64,000 nt of DNA from Bacillus sp. USDA818B3_A (lineage in GTDB: Bacteria; Bacillota; Bacilli; Bacillales; Cytobacillaceae): NCBI RefSeq assembly GCF_009928415.1, contig NZ_JAABNN010000003.1:30145-94144 (forward strand), read 5' to 3'. The notes beneath the pieces were generated by a model. The model ran no database searches. It saw only the letters and a program-made list of their open reading frames with translations, and was not told the DNA's origin. Within the stretch, counting starts at the first letter, position 1; the number at the start of each line of letters is the position of its first letter. Below, piece after piece: positions 60,620-64,000 of the stretch. A program made the translations under genes and the position numbers.

Positions 60620-62546
60620 ATTGCTTGTTATCTGTGTAATCGATCGTAATGTCTTCTTGATGCCCTTTGGATAAAAGCTTACTTTTCTTACGATTTTCCT
60701 TGGATTGAAACACAATATCAAAATCATAATCTTCAGGATATAGTTCAGCTGCGGCAATATATAGGGTCAGCCTTTTATGGTTGACTGATACTTTATCTCC
60801 CTTTACCTGAACCAGATAATTTCCAACCTCATCGGGCCCCTTATAAACAATTCCAAATTCATTTGATGGAGAAATCCTCACATTGTCACCTTGCCGATAA
60901 AGTGGAATCTCCGCCTTGGAAACCGTTTGCTTTTGCTGATATTTATTGATGATTACCTGTTTTTCTAATTCTTTTAATTTCCAAGGATCCTTCTCCTGGT
61001 TAAGATATTCTTTTTCTTCTTTATAGGTAATAGAATGTGCTCTCTTCACAATTTCGGGATGCATCCCTAATCTTAGTGCGATCGCAAACGCCTGACTCTC
61101 CCCTCCTCTGCCGATCACTAACCGGTATGTGGGCGAAAGCGTTGTTAAGTCAAACTCCATCGAGCCATTTAAAAACCCTTTATGTTCCTCTGCAAATTCT
61201 TTAATTTCACTATAATGAGTTGTAGCGAATAGGAACGATCCTTTTTTATAAAGTGTCTCCAAAATGGCAGTGGCAAGCCCCATTCCCTCACCAGGATCAG
61301 TCCCAGAGCCCAGCTCATCTAACATTGCTAATGTTCGGTCATTTGCTTCTTTTAAGATTTCAATGATATTAACGATCCTGGAACTAAAAGTACTTAAATT
61401 TTCTGTGATACTTTGACCGTCACCGATATCCACTAAAATCCGTTCGAATATTTTCAGATTACTCTCCTTAGCCGCTGGAATATGCAGCCCGCATTGAACC
61501 ATTAACGTTAATAGTCCCACCGTTTTGATCGCAACGGTTTTTCCACCCGTGTTTGGTCCGGTGATTACCAATGCCTTTTCATCTTTTCCCATTGTAAAAG
61601 ATAATGGAACAGCTTTTTCACCAAGCAGAGGGTGCCTTGCCTCTATTAATTTCAATTCATTAAACTGGTTAATATTTACCCTTGAACCGTTAATCATTCG
61701 GCAATATTTTGCCTTTGCAAATAAAAAATCATACTGAATCATGGTTTCCACTGCAAGACGGATTTGCTCCTCTTTTTGTTCGACCATTCCAGTTAAATAA
61801 CTTAATACTTTTTGAACCTCTATTTCCTCATCCGAAAGAAGCCATGTCAATTGATCTTGAAAAATTGAGATTTCTTCTGGCTCGATAAAAAGAGTAGAAC
61901 CTGATGCAGACGTATCAAGGACCGTTCCTTTTATTTTATTGCGGTATTCCTTCTTTATTGGTATACAATAGCGCCCGTTTCGTTGACTGACTACATTCTC
62001 CTGTAAATACGTTTTATATTTATTGGACCTGACCAATTGCATCGTTTTATCTTTCAAGCGCTCTTCTTGTATGGCCAGCTGCTTTCTTACTTTCAATAAT
62101 TCCTTACTTGCATAATCATCTATCCTGCCCCCCCTGACACAGCGAATAATTTCAGCAGCGAGTTCAGGTAATTCATCGATAATTTCAACGTAGGCTGATA
62201 CCCTAGGTGCATAATATGCTTTATCTTTCATAAACCTTCGTATCTTTCCACAGCAGTCCAAAAATTCATAAAGCTTCGATAATTGCTCTATTTTAAGTAC
62301 TGCACCTTTATTCATGTTCCCGAGGATCATGGTCATTCCATCGAGACCGTGAAGAGGGACACTTGAACTAACCTCTAAGATCCGTACTGCCTCAGAAACC
62401 TCTTCAAGCCAAGCCTCTATTTGCTTTACATTTGTAGAGGGGACGAGATTCTGAATTTTTTCTTTACCTTCTTTAGTTAGGGCGAAGGCTGCTATTTCAT
62501 CCTTAATTTTTTGAAATTCCAACTGGTTAAACGTATGTTGATTCAT
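60618..62546 (-). CDS. MutS2-type ATPase without Smr domain
   Basis: A 642-residue DNA mismatch-repair-like ATPase. Walker A is TGPNTGGKTVAIKT, Walker B MLDELGSGTDPGEGMGLA; the clamp, lever and core domains (to about 300) precede. Typical MutS2 is about 780 residues with a C-terminal Smr nuclease domain and KOW segment. Here the protein ends after a KOW-like part (NVRISPSNEFGIVYKG) at 642, with no Smr (no LDLRG) so it should lack that nuclease. It is a paralogue type seen in sporeformers. The ATG at 62546 follows GGGAGG. Confidence 0.85.
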   Translation of the reverse strand: MNQHTFNQLEFQKIKDEIAAFALTKEGKEKIQNLVPSTNVKQIEAWLEEVSEAVRILEVSSSVPLHGLDGMTMILGNMNKGAVLKIEQLSKLYEFLDCCGKIRRFMKDKAYYAPRVSAYVEIIDELPELAAEIIRCVRGGRIDDYASKELLKVRKQLAIQEERLKDKTMQLVRSNKYKTYLQENVVSQRNGRYCIPIKKEYRNKIKGTVLDTSASGSTLFIEPEEISIFQDQLTWLLSDEEIEVQKVLSYLTGMVEQKEEQIRLAVETMIQYDFLFAKAKYCRMINGSRVNINQFNELKLIEARHPLLGEKAVPLSFTMGKDEKALVITGPNTGGKTVAIKTVGLLTLMVQCGLHIPAAKESNLKIFERILVDIGDGQSITENLSTFSSRIVNIIEILKEANDRTLAMLDELGSGTDPGEGMGLATAILETLYKKGSFLFATTHYSEIKEFAEEHKGFLNGSMEFDLTTLSPTYRLVIGRGGESQAFAIALRLGMHPEIVKRAHSITYKEEKEYLNQEKDPWKLKELEKQVIINKYQQKQTVSKAEIPLYRQGDNVRISPSNEFGIVYKGPDEVGNYLVQVKGDKVSVNHKRLTLYIAAAELYPEDYDFDIVFQSKENRKKSKLLSKGHQEDITIDYTDNKQ

Positions 62547-62637
62547 TTTTAAAGCCTCCCAAAATAAAAATAGCCGCAATGAACAATGTCATTGCGGCTT
62601 CAAAGTAAATGAATGGTGTACCCACCCATTCTTTCAT
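62527..62637 (-). CDS. Possible 36-aa hydrophobic leader ORF
   Basis: An ATG at 62637 opens 36 codons (KEWVGTPFIYFEAAMTLFIA, then AIFILGGFKNESTYV) with one hydrophobic helix; its stop is 17 bases after the mutS2-like start at 62546, so the genes overlap by 20 bases. The upstream TTGGAT is a poor ribosome site. It contains the hairpin at 62562-62602. Confidence 0.3.
   Translation of the reverse strand: MKEWVGTPFIYFEAAMTLFIAAIFILGGFKNESTYV
62562..62602 (-). terminator. Hairpin with U-run before the mutS2-like gene
   Basis: AGCCGCAATG-acattgtt-CATTGCGGCT then ATTTTTATTTT on the minus strand, ending 16 bases before the mutS2-like start. It could terminate cidAB read-through or attenuate the gene. 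Confidence 0.6.
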
Positions 62638-62914
62638 ACATATTAATCCAAAATAAAAACTGTCTACACGAGTGTACACAGCTACATTGGAAAAAGTGTA
62701 TGCTTATGCTTGCCCATTGTTCTTAACCTCATTCCATACCTAAATAAGCCCTTCATCTTACAAAAAAATGAAAGATTATGATGAAATGAAAATATCCAAT
62801 TGATTGGATTAGTTAAGAACGACACCTAACATAAAACATACTCCCTTATTAGAAAAGTTTAATTCTTTTATAGAATATGGCATTTTACAAGAATTGTCAA
62901 CCAAATTTTACCTA

Positions 62915-63592
62915 TTAAATAATAAAGTGGATAATGTAAGGAATGATAAACGAAGTAATAATAGCTGCAATGCCCATTGCTGCTCCGGACACAGCACCTT
63001 GGATTTCTCCTTCCTTCACTGCCTCAGCTGTTCCAATCCCATGTGCGATTGTACCAATTGCCAGACCCCTGGCAAATGGATCATCAATCTTAAACCAATT
63101 CAGTACTTTTGCCCCAAACATGGCACCCAGCATCCCGGTAACAATAACATACGCTGCGATTAAAGAGATATTCCCATGAATAATCCCCCCTATTTCCGCT
63201 GCCACTGGAACAGTAACAGATTTTACTGTTAAGCCAAGGAGATACATTTTAGAAAGGTGCAGTCCTTTTGCCATTAGCAGGGCTGAGAGAATAGTTGAAA
63301 TACTGCCAATCAACAAACCTGTTACAGCCGCAACAATGTATTTTGCAAATAGAGCACGATTATTATAAATCGGGACCGCCAAAGAAACGGTAGCCGGTCC
63401 AAGCAGATAGGTCATAATTGATTTTGCGGGTTCATATTCCGAATAGGATATGTTGGAAGCCAGCAGAATGATAATAATAATGACGGTACTTAAGAAAACA
63501 GGGCTCGTTAATGGAGAAGAATATTTTTTCGTTATATAACGCGACGCCAAATAGACAAAAACAGTTAGTATAATACTATAAAGCGTGATCAT
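62915..63592 (-). CDS. cidB: LrgB/CidB family membrane protein
   Basis: A 225-residue protein with about six to eight helices of the LrgB/CidB/YwbG family, partner of the holin-like CidA. PATVSLAVPIYNNRALF and LLTKSVTVP-type motifs (here GLTVKSVTVPVAAEIGG) and GTIAHGIGTAEAVKEGEIQGA are family signatures. Such pairs affect autolysis and overflow metabolism or export of pyruvate. It overlaps the cidA end by 17 bases. Confidence 0.92.
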   Translation of the reverse strand: MITLYSIILTVFVYLASRYITKKYSSPLTSPVFLSTVIIIIILLASNISYSEYEPAKSIMTYLLGPATVSLAVPIYNNRALFAKYIVAAVTGLLIGSISTILSALLMAKGLHLSKMYLLGLTVKSVTVPVAAEIGGIIHGNISLIAAYVIVTGMLGAMFGAKVLNWFKIDDPFARGLAIGTIAHGIGTAEAVKEGEIQGAVSGAAMGIAAIITSFIIPYIIHFII

Positions 63593-63968
63593 GATGATTC
63601 ACATTTTCCTTATGATTTCTTGCCATTACAGTTTGAGTGGTCTTACCTGCTATAACTATACCAATAAAAGCACTAATAAAAAGAATAAGTAATAAAATCC
63701 AGCCGACTTTCATGAAAGTCGCACCTAATGTCATTAAACCGACGGATATTGGAATAAAAAAGAACCCGAGATGTTTCAAGAGAAACTCTGAAGCCAGTTG
63801 GATTTGTTCTACCTTAATTAGACCTGACAAGAGCATTAGCAATAAAATGACTATTCCAATCACATTTCCGGGGATTTGCAAGTGCAGGTAATTAGTTACT
63901 AAATTCCCTGTTTGATAGATAACTATTAGGATGGCAAGTTGAAAGAAGAATTTTGCTGTTTTTTTCAT
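63576..63968 (-). CDS. cidA: CidA/LrgA family holin-like protein
   Basis: A 130-residue membrane protein with four helices: FFFQLAILIVIYQTGNLV, IPGNVIGIVILLLMLLSG (the PGxVIGx3L signature), LGFFFIPISVGLM and WILLLILFISAFIGIVIAG. It is a holin-like partner of CidB and is translated with it (17-base overlap). A His-rich tail (NHHDH) ends the protein. AGGAAG precedes the ATG with a longish spacer. The window ends 32 bases upstream, so its promoter is mostly outside. Confidence 0.92.
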   Translation of the reverse strand: MKKTAKFFFQLAILIVIYQTGNLVTNYLHLQIPGNVIGIVILLLMLLSGLIKVEQIQLASEFLLKHLGFFFIPISVGLMTLGATFMKVGWILLLILFISAFIGIVIAGKTTQTVMARNHKENVNHHDHAL

Positions 63969-64000
63969 ATATACACCAGCTTCCTATTCTTGAAAGTTCA

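Noticed and set aside
62580..62640. T-box-like GGGTGGGTACACC before the mutS2-like gene
   Set aside because: Only the short motif resembles a T-box; no specifier stem or matching antiterminator is visible, and mutS2 is not a T-box target.
1..64000. tRNA, rRNA, CRISPR, prophage or transposase genes
   Set aside because: None seen by reading both strands for cloverleaf-like ends, spaced direct repeats or phage/transposase motifs; a dedicated scan was not possible.

Overview
The window is chromosomal DNA from a low-GC, endospore-forming member of the Bacillaceae, most like the Neobacillus/Mesobacillus/Cytobacillus group. The evidence is AT-rich base use, GGAGG-type ribosome sites, and the gene set: spore protein SspH, chromosome-anchoring RacA, HelD, YkuD-type L,D-transpeptidase, YhfH-type and YdjO-type mini zinc ribbons, a lysine riboswitch, and a GC-rich repeat I know from many Bacillus genomes. 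The genus is an inference. I saw no rRNA, tRNA, CRISPR array, transposase or prophage.

Layout. 0-9 kb: a 52-bp tandem repeat, a YitT protein, a riboswitch-controlled lysine permease, asnS, several small genes and helD. 9-20 kb: a membrane protein, secreted InhA metalloprotease, YkuD, a class V aminotransferase, DUF2935, a polysaccharide deacetylase, a HAD phosphatase, and RacA beside a larger MerR/coiled-coil protein. 20-31 kb: acyltransferase, DHH phosphoesterase, nitroreductase, M50 protease, a two-gene osmoprotectant ABC transporter (fused permease/binding protein) next to a GntR-RCK_C regulator of the BusR type, two tandem YjdF-like proteins, aspartokinase and a NUDIX hydrolase. 31-37.5 kb: a tyrosine breakdown operon (hppD-fah-hmgA) beside a TrpXYZ-like ABC transporter. 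37.5-50 kb: an antiporter, a 1136-residue polytopic membrane protein, an HD protein, an LTA synthase, sspH, an acyl-CoA dehydrogenase, a 136-bp GC-rich repeat and a Ktr-type potassium channel.

50-59 kb is the most unusual part. It has two NarK-type nitrate/nitrite transporters, the first carrying a C-terminal PAS domain, both behind promoters with FNR-like palindromes near -41.5. It also has a formate dehydrogenase whose coding sequence is interrupted only by an in-frame TGA at the active-site selenocysteine position, followed at the E. coli fdhF spacing by a hairpin with a GGUCU loop. A MHYT-PAS-PAS histidine kinase with a recently duplicated PAS follows. Together these suggest an oxygen/nitrate-responsive module in which formate oxidation uses a selenoprotein, which would be uncommon in this family.

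59-64 kb holds small probably stress- or spore-related genes (tandem YhfH copies, a SplA-like protein, a YdjO-like zinc ribbon with no normal start codon after its ribosome site), a short MutS2 without Smr domain preceded by an overlapping 36-codon hydrophobic ORF, and cidAB. Many convergent gene pairs share bidirectional terminators. All functional calls come from reading the sequence and remembered family features; no search was run.
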